Shown one piece after another: positions 53,181 to 61,992 of a stretch of DNA of 64,000 nucleotides. The stretch lies in NCBI GenBank assembly GCA_965230015.1, contig CBDDKF010000026.1, positions 1 to 64,000 on the forward strand, in the 5' to 3' direction. A program made the position numbers and the translations under genes. How positions within the stretch are numbered: the stretch's first letter is position 1; the number at the start of each line of letters is the position of its first letter. This DNA comes from JABSQH01 sp965230015. Its GTDB lineage: Bacteria; Actinomycetota; Acidimicrobiia; Acidimicrobiales; Ilumatobacteraceae. Under the pieces are notes generated by a model, which did not search any database, was not told the DNA's origin, and saw only the letters and a program-made list of their open reading frames with translations.

Positions 53181-54516
53181 CTACCGCAGCCGATCGATGT
53201 GCCGGGCAACGAGGTTCTCCAGACCTTCCTGGTAACCGCTGACGCGAGCTGGTTCTATGTCGTTGGCGAGCAGCCGATCGCGGAGTGATGCCAGCGAGTG
53301 CGTGCCGTCGAGCAGTTCGTCGGCGTCGTCCCAGCGGGCGTAGCGGGCCGCGCGTCGGCGGTCGAGTTCGCCGTCGTCGAGGATCGTCGTTGCGGCCAGG
53401 AGGCCCTTGGCCATCGTGTCCATCCCCCCGATGTGGGCGTGGAACAGGTCGGCGCGGTCGATCGACTGGCGGCGTAACTTGGCGTCGAAGTTCAGGCCTC
53501 CGGTGGCGAAGCCGCCGGCGCGCAGCAGCTCGACCATCGCCAACGTCATCTGCTCGGCCGAGACGGGGAAGCGGTCGACGTCCCAGCCCAGGCGGTCGTC
53601 GCCGGCGTTGGCATCGATCGAGCCGAAGATGCCGGCGTGCACTGCGGCGGCGATCTCGTGGGCGAAGTCGTGTCCGGCCAACGTGGCGTGGTTGACCTCG
53701 ATGTTCACCTTGATCTCGTCGGCCAGTCCGTAGCGCTGGAGGAACCCATCGACTGCGGCGACGTCGAAGTCGTACTGGTGCTTGGTGGGCTCGAACGGCT
53801 TGGGCTCGATCAGGATCGTGCCGGGGAAGCCGATCGCGTACTTGTGCTCGACCACGAGATGGAGAAACCGGCCGAGCTGATCAAGCTCTCGGCGCATGTC
53901 GGTGTTGAGCAGCGTTTCGTAGCCTTCGCGGCCACCCCACAACAGATAGTTCGCTCCGCCGAGGCGGTGTGTCGCGGTCATGCAGTGAGCGACTTGAGCC
54001 GCGGCGTAGGCGAACACGTCGGGGTCGGGATTGGTCGCCGCGCCGGCCTGGTAGCGGGGGTGGGGAGAACAGGTTGGCGGTGCCCCACAACAGGTTGACG
54101 CCGGTGCGCTCCATGTGAGCCGCCGCCTCGTCGATCATCATGTCGAGGTTGCGGCACGACTCGGCGAACGAATCGCCCGGCGGCGCGATGTCGACGTCGT
54201 GGAAGCAGAAGAACGGCGTGCCGAGCTTGGCGAAGAACTCGAACGCGGCGTCCATCTTGTGCTGCGCCGCCTCGAGCGGGTCTCGTGCCGGCGCCTGCGT
54301 CGGGTGCCAGGGCCGATCCAGGGTGCCGGCGCCGAAGATGTCGAACCCGTCCCAGGCGAAGGTGTGCCAGTAGCACACGGCGAATCGCAAGTGGTCCTCC
54401 ATCCGCCTGCCCGCCACGATCCGATCGGCGTCATACCAGCGGAACGCCAGCGGATCGTCGCTGTCCGGCCCCTCGTAGGCGATGGTGCCGATGTCCGGGA
54501 AGAACTCCTCGCTCAC
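53181..54516 (-). CDS. xylA: xylose isomerase (one homopolymer frameshift)
   Basis: A TIM-barrel xylose/glucose isomerase. Visible: FRWYDADRIVAGRRMEDHLRFAVCYWHTF, catalytic His in FFCFHDVDIAPPG, NLLWGTANLF, EPKPFEPTKHQYDFD, NIEVNHATLAGHDFAHEI, and SIDANAGDDRLGWD (metal ligands). The frame breaks after NLLWGTANLFS; GGGG at 54062-54065 should be GGG, after which HPRYQAGAATNPDPDVFAYAAAQ continues normally. Without the extra base the gene is 445 codons, giving a 444-aa protein of usual length. No xylulokinase or transporter lies nearby. Confidence 0.88.
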
Positions 54517-54551
54517 GCCCCGAGCGTAGATCGCGCTCCAACCTCCGCGAG

Positions 54552-54594
54552 CGGTGAGGGAACGGGCCCCGCGTGGGCCGCCTCGCTCACCGGT
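54552..54594. repeat. 43-bp intergenic direct repeat, copy 1
   Basis: This copy and 54614-54656 agree at 38 of 43 positions (by eye) and are spaced 62 bases apart. Both begin CGGTGAG and end with CTCACCGGT, so each is also an inverted-repeat element with a GC-rich core. Confidence 0.7.
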
Positions 54595-54613
54595 GGTGAG
54601 GGTTGACGCCGTG

Positions 54614-54656
54614 CGGTGAGGGAACCGGCTCCGTGTGGGCCGCTTCGCTCACCGGT
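54614..54656. repeat. 43-bp intergenic direct repeat, copy 2
   Basis: Second copy of the repeat at 54552-54594. Its right end includes the last codons and the stop of the small protein at 54649-55024, so that gene's terminus is supplied by the repeat. Confidence 0.7.
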
Positions 54657-55024
54657 CGTGGTCGCGCAGGTCTTCTTTCCAGGCGCGGAAGCGGTCGTGC
54701 GTTGCGCCGCTCGGGCCGATGCCGTGCGCCGAGCCGTCGGGGAACAGGCGCAGCGTGAAGGCGACGTCGAGGTCGTCGGCGAGTGCCGCCCAATACCGCG
54801 CGTCGGCTCCCTTCGCGGGGCCGGCACGCCACAGCAGCCATGGACCGATGCGGCGTTTGTACTCGGCGACGGGAGTGTCGGGCAGGTCGTCGCCGAGGGC
54901 GAGTAGCTCGTCGGGTGCCTCGATCCACGCGGTAGCGCGGATGTTGCGGTCGCGTACCGGCGTCGCCGGGAGATCTGCGGTGTGCAGCGGGGGTGTCGTC
55001 GACCGGTCGTTTGTCGTAGCGCAT
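54649..55024 (-). CDS. small conserved protein (one homopolymer frameshift)
   Basis: Starts MRYDKRPVDDTP at ATG 55024 and ends WKEDLRDHDR at 54649. GGGGG at 54989-54993 should be GGGG; the corrected frame reads ...LHTADLPATPVRDRNIRATAWIEAPDELLALGDDLPDTPVAEYKRRIGPWLLWRAGPA, 124 aa in all. The repaired product is soluble, with AHGIGPSGATHDRFRAWKEDL at the end. I recognise it only as a conserved actinobacterial hypothetical. The last bases lie in a repeat element. Confidence 0.65.
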
Positions 55025-55045
55025 CGCGGGTCGGCAGTGAGGGCG

Positions 55046-55672
55046 CTACCAGCCGCGCTCGATCCACTCGTCGAGATGCGGGCGTTCGGTGCCGATCGTG
55101 GTGTCGTCGCCGTGGCCTGGCAGCACGATCGTGTCGTCGGGGAAGGTGAACAATCGCGACGTGATCGACCCGATGATCGTGTCGAAGTCGCCGTCGTCGA
55201 AGTGGGTGGCGCCCGGGCCGCCCGGAAACAGGGTGTCGCCGGTGAACAGCAACGGTGTCCCGTCGATGTGGAACGAGATCGATCCGGGCGTGTGGCCGGG
55301 ATTGTGGATGGCGTGCAGTCGTAGCTTGCCGATCTCGATCACCTCGGTGTCGTCGAGGAACACGTCGTAGCCGACCTCGTCGAGTTTGGGGGCGTCGGCA
55401 GCGGTCACCGCGACCTCGTAACCCGCCTCGCGCATCGCCGGCACCGCCTGGATGTGATCCCAATGGCCGTGCGTCTCGAGCACGCGCCGGACGTTCAGTC
55501 GCTGGCAGAGCTCGAGCAACTGCTCGTGTTCGTTCGCCGCGTCGAGCAACACCGCCTCGCCCGTTGCCGTGCACCGAACCACGAACACGTTGTTGTCGAC
55601 CGGACCGACCACCAACTTGTGGACCTCCAGGTCGGCGTTCGACCAGTGCAGCGTGTTCGTCGGCGCAGCCAT
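55046..55672 (-). CDS. MBL-fold hydrolase, glyoxalase II-like
   Basis: A 208-aa metallo-hydrolase: NNVFVVRCTATGEAVLLDAANE, zinc motif in ETHGHWDHIQAV (HxHxDH), NPGHTPGSISF, FTGDTLFPGGPG and the terminal PGHGDDTTIG. The single-domain form and GGPGAT loop match the glyoxalase II-like or persulfide-dioxygenase-like group; the substrate is a thioester or related compound. ATG 55672 is the conserved start. Confidence 0.83.
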   Translation of the reverse strand: MAAPTNTLHWSNADLEVHKLVVGPVDNNVFVVRCTATGEAVLLDAANEHEQLLELCQRLNVRRVLETHGHWDHIQAVPAMREAGYEVAVTAADAPKLDEVGYDVFLDDTEVIEIGKLRLHAIHNPGHTPGSISFHIDGTPLLFTGDTLFPGGPGATHFDDGDFDTIIGSITSRLFTFPDDTIVLPGHGDDTTIGTERPHLDEWIERGW

Positions 55673-55714
55673 GGGATCAGTCTGGCAGAGCGATCGTTGA
55701 TCTAGCGTCGGCGT

Positions 55715-57185
55715 GTGCCCGTCGATTCCGGCGAGATTGCCGACGATGCGACTGCGGAGACACCGCCCGACGAGGGGCGCGGACGCGGCCAGGGATCGGG
55801 CACGGGCTGGGGAGCGCTCGTTCGCAACGTCGTGCTCTTGGCGGTCTTGCTGCCGGCTTCCGCGTTCGTGCTGATCATGATCGGGCGAGCTCGTTCCGGA
55901 TCGATTGGTCGCCGAGTCGCTCGCCGAGGCCGTGCTCGACGGCCAGCTCGATGTGGTCAACTACGAGCCCGGTTTGTTGGCGCAACAGGTCGACGGGTTC
56001 ACCGACTGCATCGGCCTCACCGTCGGGTTGGGCGACGTCGCCGGTCGCAATCCCATCAGTTCGGCGATCGCCGCAGAGAAACGTTGTGGCAGTGCGAACT
56101 CGCCGTTCCCCAACTCGAAGCGTGGGTCACCGGCGAGGGTGCGCTCGAGCGCGAGACCGACTACTTCCGGTACTGGCACGGGTACACCGCGTTCTTGCGG
56201 CCATCGATCGCGTTTCTCGGCCTCCCGGCCACCCGGGTGCTGACGATGGTGGCACTTGTCGGTGTGACGTTCGGGTTGGCCCGGTCGGTCGCCCCGCACG
56301 CACAGTGCTGGAACGGCCGCAGTGTTGTTGGTTCCGTTCCTGCTGACGAGCGACTTCGTCGACCTCCCGTATGCGCTGCCTCATGCGTTTCGGTGTGCTC
56401 GGGGGCCCTGGCCACCGCATGGTTGGCCAACGCCGTGGTCAGTCGTGCGATCCGACCCTGGCCGGTGATTGCGGTGTCGGCAATCTCTGGTGGCGCCGTG
56501 GTCGTGCTCGACCTGCTGACCACCGCGCCCGGATTGTGGGCGCTGTGCACGTTCGTGGTAGCCGCCGCTGCGGCGCGCTCCCGCAGCGGCTGGCCGCTGT
56601 TCGGTCTCGCCGTACTCGCGGCCGCGTCGTGGATCATTGGCTACGCCTGGACATGGGCGACGAAATGGCTGATCTCCATCCCGGTGTTCGGCTTCGAGCG
56701 CGTGCGTGACACGATCGACTTCACGGTGAACAATCGCTTGAGCAACACCCCCGGAGGGGTTCGATCTGGGCTTCGGGAACTCGTGGTCGCGCAACCTCGA
56801 CGAGTGGACGGCGCAACCGCTGACCTCGTGGGTGGCCATCGGATCGCTCATCGCGGTGGGGGTGATCTGGTGGCACCGGCGCGGCGCGACCGACGCCCGG
56901 TTGCGGCTCGTCGATCGTCTCGTGGTGGGATCGGCGGCGCTCATCGTTCCCGTCTGGTTCGAACTGTTGCGCAACCACAGCCAACTGCACAGTTGGTTCA
57001 CGTACCGGTCGCTGCCGTTGGCGTTCGGCATCGTCATGGCCGCAGCGGTGGTGCCGCTGCGCCCGCAGGACGGCATGTCGGTGATGACGCCGTTGATACA
57101 GCGGCCAACGCTGCTGCGGTCGATCGCGCTGGAGTCGAGAGAGCCGGAGTCGATCCGGCCGGAGGCGTCGCCCCGTGAGGAGTGA
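55715..57185 (+). CDS. polytopic membrane protein of unknown function (five homopolymer indels)
   Basis: Reconstructed as about 489 aa with one N-terminal and seven or more further membrane segments. It begins VPVDSGEIADDATAETPPDEG, then NVVLLAVLLPASAFVLIMIGELVPDRLVAESLAEAVLDG. Inferred faults: extra base at 55883-55885, missing at 56079-56081, extra at 56292-56295, missing at 56401-56405, extra at 56748-56752 (net +1, so 1471 bases read as 490 codons). An external loop between the first two segments holds YRYWHGYTAF-like aromatic residues (DYFRYWHGYTAFLRPS). It resembles no transporter family I can name; a glycan polymerase or glycosyltransferase-C topology is possible. It overlaps the methyltransferase start by 11 bases. 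Confidence 0.6.
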
Positions 57186-58137
57186 CGCCAGCTCGGCCCT
57201 TCGCCGAGTTCGCTCGACGGCCGCACGCGGCTACTTGGCACTCCGTTCCGCCACGCGGTCAGCGGTGGGACGGGCGAGCGGCGGCGGGGACGCGCCGTTG
57301 TTGTCGTCGGCCGAGGTGCGGGCTGAGGGTTGGTGGGACCTACTTCCGTTCACGGCGCACAACATCGAGCTGGCGCCGGGGGTAGGGACTCGGCCTGGTC
57401 CGACTCCACCGCGCGACGACGTGCGTACCGCCACGATGGTTGCGGCGCGTGGTGGCTCGGTGCGCGGTGACCGCGTGGTCGACCTGGGCAGCCTCGAAGG
57501 GGGATTCACCCTTGCGTTCGCCGCACTCGGGGCCGATGCGGTGGGCATCGAGGTGCGCGACGTCAGTGTTGCCCGAGCCGAACTGGCGCAAGTGCTGCTC
57601 GGCGAGACGAAGGCGACATTCGTGTGCGCAGATCTCGTCGACGAACTCGAGCGGCAGCCACCCGCCGACGCGGTGCTGGCCACGGGCATTCTGTACCACT
57701 TCGCCGATCCCCTCGACGTGCTCCGTCGCATCCGAACACTGAATCCAGCGGTGCTGCTCCTCGACACGCATGTCGCCTCGGATGAGCGCACGCACGACTG
57801 TTCCGACTTCGTCGATCGTGTCTACGACGATCACCGATTTCGCGGTCGGCTGTTTCACGAATTCGACGCCGACTCGACCGCTTCCGAACGCAACGCGATG
57901 ACGTGGGCGGCATGGTCCGACGAGGATGCCTTCTGGCCGATCGAGGACGACCTGGTGCGCATGCTCGAGCTCGCCGGGTTCGGCGAGATCCGCAAGGTCG
58001 ACGTCGCCGACGACGCGCCATGGGAAGTCGATCGGCGCAATCGGGTGATGTACCTGGCAACGTCAGGCGCTGACCACTTCGAAGCCGAGACCGAGCGCAA
58101 CGGGGATCTGCACCGGATCGAAGGTGACGAGGCGTAG
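57175..58137 (+). CDS. class I SAM-dependent methyltransferase
   Basis: A 320-aa methyltransferase with glycine motif VVDLGSLEGGFTLAFAALGADAVGIEVRD, motif post-I VCADL and a YHFADPLDVLRRIR helix after LATGILYHF. The N-terminal 60 residues are basic and without homology I recognise. It starts inside the previous gene (GTG 57175). Its last 75 bases are overlapped in antisense by the VapC toxin gene. Confidence 0.78.
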   Translation: MRSDASSALRRVRSTAARGYLALRSATRSAVGRASGGGDAPLLSSAEVRAEGWWDLLPFTAHNIELAPGVGTRPGPTPPRDDVRTATMVAARGGSVRGDRVVDLGSLEGGFTLAFAALGADAVGIEVRDVSVARAELAQVLLGETKATFVCADLVDELERQPPADAVLATGILYHFADPLDVLRRIRTLNPAVLLLDTHVASDERTHDCSDFVDRVYDDHRFRGRLFHEFDADSTASERNAMTWAAWSDEDAFWPIEDDLVRMLELAGFGEIRKVDVADDAPWEVDRRNRVMYLATSGADHFEAETERNGDLHRIEGDEA

Positions 58138-58467
58138 GGGAGCGGGCAGCCGCTCCGCTGCCGCGAGGTGGATTGCGTCGGTCAAGCGCACCGGTTGATC
58201 GCGCGCCAGCGCCGCCGCGCGATCCAAGCACCGCTGATCGAGTGGAACCACGTGCAGGTGGTCCCACACTCGGCGCACCGAGTCTTCGAGATCAAGGCGA
58301 ATGATCGACTCGTCGCTCAGCCGGTCGATCGCCGGCAGCGCCTCGGTGAGGGCCAGTGCGCTCGCCGACCACAGCGGGTCGTCGTCGAGTGCGGTCAGCA
58401 CCACCGACCGCTCGGCACCGTCGATCGTGATCGCCAGCAATGCCGAGGTGTCGAGAACGAGCGTCAT
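58063..58467 (-). CDS. PIN-domain toxin (VapC family)
   Basis: A 134-aa PIN-domain ribonuclease. Acidic active-site residues are in VLDTSALLAI (first Asp), WSASALALTEAL (Glu), RLTDAIHLAAAERL (Asp) and VTFDPVQIPVA (last Asp). Start ATG 58467 overlaps the antitoxin stop by ATGA. It overlaps the convergent methyltransferase end by 75 bases, which fits late insertion of the toxin-antitoxin pair. Confidence 0.85.
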   Translation of the reverse strand: MTLVLDTSALLAITIDGAERSVVLTALDDDPLWSASALALTEALPAIDRLSDESIIRLDLEDSVRRVWDHLHVVPLDQRCLDRAAALARDQPVRLTDAIHLAAAERLPAPLRLVTFDPVQIPVALGLGFEVVSA

Positions 58468-58748
58468 CCGCGCAACTCGCGCAGCGCTTGATCTACTCGC
58501 ACGCCGGCCCACACTGCGACCGGCTGGGGCGGACGGAACTCACCCGCACGACGTGGCGGGATGATCGAACCCGCGCCGATCAACCGTTCGAGGGTGGGGG
58601 CGTCGGCATCGAGCGGACCGAGTTGGGCGATCGGTCGACCCCGGCTGGTGACCACCGTTCGTTCCCCCGCTTCGGCGCGGGCGAGTGCCTCCGGGAGCGC
58701 GGCGCGGAGCTCGCGCACACCGACGCCGGGATCTCTCGTCGCGCTCAT
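58464..58748 (-). CDS. Phd/VapB-type antitoxin
   Basis: A 94-aa antitoxin: MSATRDPGVGVRELRAALPEALARAEAGERTVVTSRGRPIAQLGPLDADAPTLE, a typical Phd/YefM DNA-binding start, followed by a C-terminal part (IGAGSIIPPRRAGEFRPPQ) that would neutralise the PIN toxin. The toxin gene overlaps its stop. Tandem GTGTACGC repeats sit right before the start codon. Confidence 0.85.
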   Translation of the reverse strand: MSATRDPGVGVRELRAALPEALARAEAGERTVVTSRGRPIAQLGPLDADAPTLERLIGAGSIIPPRRAGEFRPPQPVAVWAGVRVDQALRELRG

Positions 58749-58766
58749 GTGTACGCGAGTGTACGC
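58749..58766. promoter_or_regulatory. direct-repeat operator of the toxin-antitoxin pair
   Basis: GTGTACGC-GA-GTGTACGC immediately precedes the antitoxin ATG on the minus strand. Two copies at 10-base spacing place both on one face of the helix, as expected for antitoxin autoregulation. Confidence 0.5.
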
Positions 58767-58811
58767 ATTGCGATTCGGCGGCGCGGCCTGGTGCCGTCCA
58801 TGATCGTGGAT

Positions 58812-59927
58812 ATGAATTTTGCGTTCACCGAAGAGCAAGAAGAGCTGCGCAAGACCGTGCGGGCATTCCTCGAAGCCAAGAGCAGCGAGGAAGCCGTGCG
58901 CGAGCAGATGGAGACCGAGCAGGGCTACGACGAAGCCGTGTGGTCGCAGATGGGCGAGCAGATGGGCCTGCAGGGCCTGCACATCCCCGAGGAGTACGGC
59001 GGGTCGGGCTACGGCTACGTCGAACTCGGCATCGTGCTCGAAGAAATGGGACGCGCCCTGCTGTGCGCACCGTTCTTCTCCACCGTCGTGCTCGCCGGTA
59101 ACACCCTCCTGCTGTCGGGCGACGACGACGCCAAGAAGCAGTACCTGCCGGGCATTGCGTCGGGTGAAACGATCGCCACCGTTGCCTTCACCGAGCCGTC
59201 GGGCAAGTGGGACGAGTCGGGCATCACGATGGAGGCCACGCCGTCGGGTGACGGCTACACCCTGTCGGGCACCAAGTCGTTCGTCCTCGACGGCCACGTC
59301 GCCTCGCTGATCATCGTCGCCGCCCGCACCGCGAACGGCGTCAGCCTGTTTGCCGTCGACGGCAACGCATCGGGTCTCACCAAGACCTCGCTGTCGACCA
59401 TGGACCAGACCCGCAAGCAGGCCAAGCTCGACTTCGACAACGTCCCCGCCACGCTGATCGGCGAGGACGGCAAGGGCTGGGACGTACTGCAAACCGTGCT
59501 CGACCTCGCCGCGGTGAGCCTCGCTGCCGAACAGGTCGGCGGCGCCCAGTTCGTGCTCGACATGGCTGTCGAGTACGCCAAGGTGCGCGTCCAGTTCGGC
59601 CGCCCCATCGGTTCGTTCCAGGCGATCAAGCACAAGTGCGCCGACATGCTGCTCGAGGTCGAGTCGGCAAAGTCGGCTGCGTACTACGGCATGTGGTGCG
59701 CCAGTGAGATGAACGACGAGCTGCCCTCGACGGCATCGCTGGCCAAGGCGTACTGCTCCGAGGCCTACTTCCACGCCACCGCCGAGAACATCCAGATCCA
59801 CGGCGGCATCGGCTTCACCTGGGAGCACCCCGCGCACCTCTACTTCAAGCGGGCCAAGAGCTCCGAGCTGCTGTTCGGCGACCCGACGTACCACCGCGAG
59901 CAACTCGCCCAGCGCATCGGTATCTGA
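58812..59927 (+). CDS. acyl-CoA dehydrogenase
   Basis: A 371-aa acyl-CoA dehydrogenase of normal length: MNFAFTEEQEELRKTVRAFLE, VAFTEPSGKWDESGI, YTLSGTKSFVLDGHVASL, MAVEYAKVRVQFGRPIGSFQAIKHKCADM and ENIQIHGGIGFTWEHPAHLYFKRAKSSELLFGD. The C-terminal end lacks the usual EG catalytic loop of short-chain enzymes, as in steroid-side-chain and FadE-like subunits that work as heterodimers. ATG 58812 is chosen; another ATG lies 12 bases upstream. Confidence 0.87.
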   Translation: MNFAFTEEQEELRKTVRAFLEAKSSEEAVREQMETEQGYDEAVWSQMGEQMGLQGLHIPEEYGGSGYGYVELGIVLEEMGRALLCAPFFSTVVLAGNTLLLSGDDDAKKQYLPGIASGETIATVAFTEPSGKWDESGITMEATPSGDGYTLSGTKSFVLDGHVASLIIVAARTANGVSLFAVDGNASGLTKTSLSTMDQTRKQAKLDFDNVPATLIGEDGKGWDVLQTVLDLAAVSLAAEQVGGAQFVLDMAVEYAKVRVQFGRPIGSFQAIKHKCADMLLEVESAKSAAYYGMWCASEMNDELPSTASLAKAYCSEAYFHATAENIQIHGGIGFTWEHPAHLYFKRAKSSELLFGDPTYHREQLAQRIGI

Positions 59928-60013
59928 TCCATTTCGGGCTCGGTCGGCCGTTCATTCGTGCTCGGCCGCCCTGGCGGGCTTGCCCTCGCCTTCCGAGCTC
60001 CCGACGCTTCGCT

Positions 60014-60048
60014 CTGGTCGCCTGCGTGCATTGCACGCGGGCGACCAG
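60014..60048. terminator. bidirectional hairpin terminator
   Basis: A 17-bp stem (60014-60030 with 60032-60048, one G-U pair) sits between the convergent acyl-CoA dehydrogenase and the 60068-61228 gene, 87 bases after the first stop and 20 before the second. Confidence 0.65.
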
Positions 60049-60067
60049 CTCGTTTGGGGTCGGTCGG

Positions 60068-61228
60068 CTACCTGGCTGGCTCGGCGTTCATGAGTAGACG
60101 TGCGTACCGGTCGAGAACCCCACGACGTGGCTCGATGACTCGACGACGGAACCGCCTTCGTTCCCGCCGGGTAGGCGATACAAACCGGCCGTTGCGTTTC
60201 GCAGCTTCGACAACCGCGACGAGGTCGTCACGGCACTTGAGATCGGTTGAAGGGACAGTCTCCGCGACTGTCGAGCGATTGGCATGAACGTACTCGAGTT
60301 CCGCCGTCGGTTGGCCGCGAACGATGGACTCGAACGCGACGCTGGTGCCGAGGTCGAGCACCAGATCCGCCCACCCCATCAGCGTCCGCGCCGTAACGGT
60401 CGGCGCAACTACGACGTGCGTCTCGAACTCGCCGTACTGCAACGTCGGGATCTGGCGTCGAACCTCATCGGTTCGCTTGTCGCGAGTGTGGTGCATCACT
60501 GCGACGCCCAGGCCCCGGTCGGCGAGCAGCTGGATCGTGCGATCGACCTCCTCCCAGTGGACCGGAAAGTTCGCGTTGCGCAGAAAGATGGCGACCCGTG
60601 GACCCGTGAGTTCGCTGCCGAACGGCGGAGGTGGCATCGTTCGGTCGAGTGTCCGAAGCCAGGAAGAGTTGTACCGAGGCGAACCGAGCACGTGCAACCG
60701 GTTGCGCGCCAGCGTCTTGTACCGCGGCGCGCAGTACCGATTCGGGACAACCGTGTGATCGAAGCGGCTTGCGCCTTCATAGTGACGGGCGAGCGTTCCA
60801 TCGAGATCGTCGACGTTGATGAGCAAGTTCGTGTAGGGCGCGTCGCCGTGTGGCAGTGATACAGACGTCAGACCGCGCGCTTTGGCGAACTCGCACACGA
60901 CGTTGCTGAACGTCGAATAGAGCCAGTCCATGGCGACGCATGGCCGGCGCCCGAGGTCCGCGACTGCGAGTTCGAGCGACTCCGGGTTGTCGACGATTGT
61001 CGGGATGGCCGCCTGTGGGCTGGACTCTCCCAGCAGATCTTCGATTCGGACGAGTTCTATTCCCGAGAGCATTTCGCCGCTTGCGAGCAGCGGATGGGAC
61101 GCAGCTTGCTCGTCAGTGATCACTAGTCGGACTGGCACCTGTCGGGCAACCGTCATCGCGACTGGGAAGATGTGGTCGACATCGTTGAAATGCCGCAGAA
61201 AGGCAACGACAGAGTCGTTCCTACTCAT
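60068..61228 (-). CDS. GT-B-like protein of a surface-polysaccharide cluster
   Basis: A 386-aa protein of Rossmann-type halves: VAFLRHFNDVDHIFPVAMTVARQ at the start, and a C-terminal half with VAVMHHTRDKRT, VVVAPTVTARTLMGWADLVLDLGTSVAFESIVRGQPTAEL, which looks like the nucleotide-sugar half of CDP-glycerol/teichoic-type or epimerase-like GT-B enzymes. Its ATG overlaps the cytidylyltransferase stop (ATGA). Codon use is less GC-biased than in most of the window. A glycosyl- or polyol-phosphate-transferase role is inferred only from fold and context. Confidence 0.6.
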   Translation of the reverse strand: MSRNDSVVAFLRHFNDVDHIFPVAMTVARQVPVRLVITDEQAASHPLLASGEMLSGIELVRIEDLLGESSPQAAIPTIVDNPESLELAVADLGRRPCVAMDWLYSTFSNVVCEFAKARGLTSVSLPHGDAPYTNLLINVDDLDGTLARHYEGASRFDHTVVPNRYCAPRYKTLARNRLHVLGSPRYNSSWLRTLDRTMPPPPFGSELTGPRVAIFLRNANFPVHWEEVDRTIQLLADRGLGVAVMHHTRDKRTDEVRRQIPTLQYGEFETHVVVAPTVTARTLMGWADLVLDLGTSVAFESIVRGQPTAELEYVHANRSTVAETVPSTDLKCRDDLVAVVEAAKRNGRFVSPTRRERRRFRRRVIEPRRGVLDRYARLLMNAEPAR

Positions 61229-61992
61229 GAGTAGGAACGAGCGAGCGGATCGACTGAGAGCAGCCGTTCGGCCCGCTCCCGGTCGTGCTCGTTGTCGACG
61301 CTCTGAATTGGTCCCGGTACCGGGACCATGTGGACCGGGACTCTAAGGTCGATGAGCCGCAGCATGTCGATCGATTCCACTTTCTCCACCCAAGGACGAG
61401 GCAGTGCATTGAATTCCGTGAGCAGTGACCGCTCGAACGGAATGACACAGACTTGTTTCCAGTGGGTGGAGGTGGCCTGACCGCGGTGATACGGGATCGG
61501 CAAGCGACTCATGTAAAGGGCATTGTTCTCGTGATCCACGACGACCTTGATCTCGTTCGGGTCGAGTGCATCTTTTGCGTCGATGGACGTCATCAGGTTG
61601 GTCACCCGCGCGGCGCCCGATGCCACGGGTTGCACCGCCGCATCGATCATTTCGGGGGTGACTAGCGGCTCGTCTCCTTGGATCATCGCGACGACGTTGA
61701 TCGAGACGCCTTCGCGCTCGAGCGTCTCGACTGCCTCGGCCGTGCGGTCCGACGCTGTCTCGTGGGAACTCGACGTCATGATTGCCCGCACCCCGATCGA
61801 CTCGGCGTACTTCGCGATCTCGATATCGCAAGTGGCGACCGATACTGACATCAGGCTCCGCGCCAGCCTCGCTCGGTGAATGCAATGACCAATCATCGGC
61901 ACGCCGGCGATGCGTGCGAGCGGTTTGCCGGGGAACCGTGACGAATCCATTCGGGCAGGGATGATTCCGACCGTTGCCCCGATCTCAGCCAT
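61225..61992 (-). CDS. KdsB/NeuA-like CMP-sugar cytidylyltransferase
   Basis: A 255-aa nucleotidyltransferase: ATVGIIPARMDSSRFPGKPLARIAGVPMIGH (CTP-binding ARxxSxRxPGK), AEAVETLEREG, MIQGDEPLVTPEMIDAA, and PIPYHRGQ. The pattern is that of 3-deoxy-manno-octulosonate or related keto-sugar cytidylyltransferases. An actinobacterium has no LPS, so it more likely activates a keto-sugar or related acid for a capsule or cell-wall glycan. It begins within the last 8 bases of the sulfotransferase gene. Confidence 0.82.
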   Translation of the reverse strand: MAEIGATVGIIPARMDSSRFPGKPLARIAGVPMIGHCIHRARLARSLMSVSVATCDIEIAKYAESIGVRAIMTSSSHETASDRTAEAVETLEREGVSINVVAMIQGDEPLVTPEMIDAAVQPVASGAARVTNLMTSIDAKDALDPNEIKVVVDHENNALYMSRLPIPYHRGQATSTHWKQVCVIPFERSLLTEFNALPRPWVEKVESIDMLRLIDLRVPVHMVPVPGPIQSVDNEHDRERAERLLSVDPLARSYS

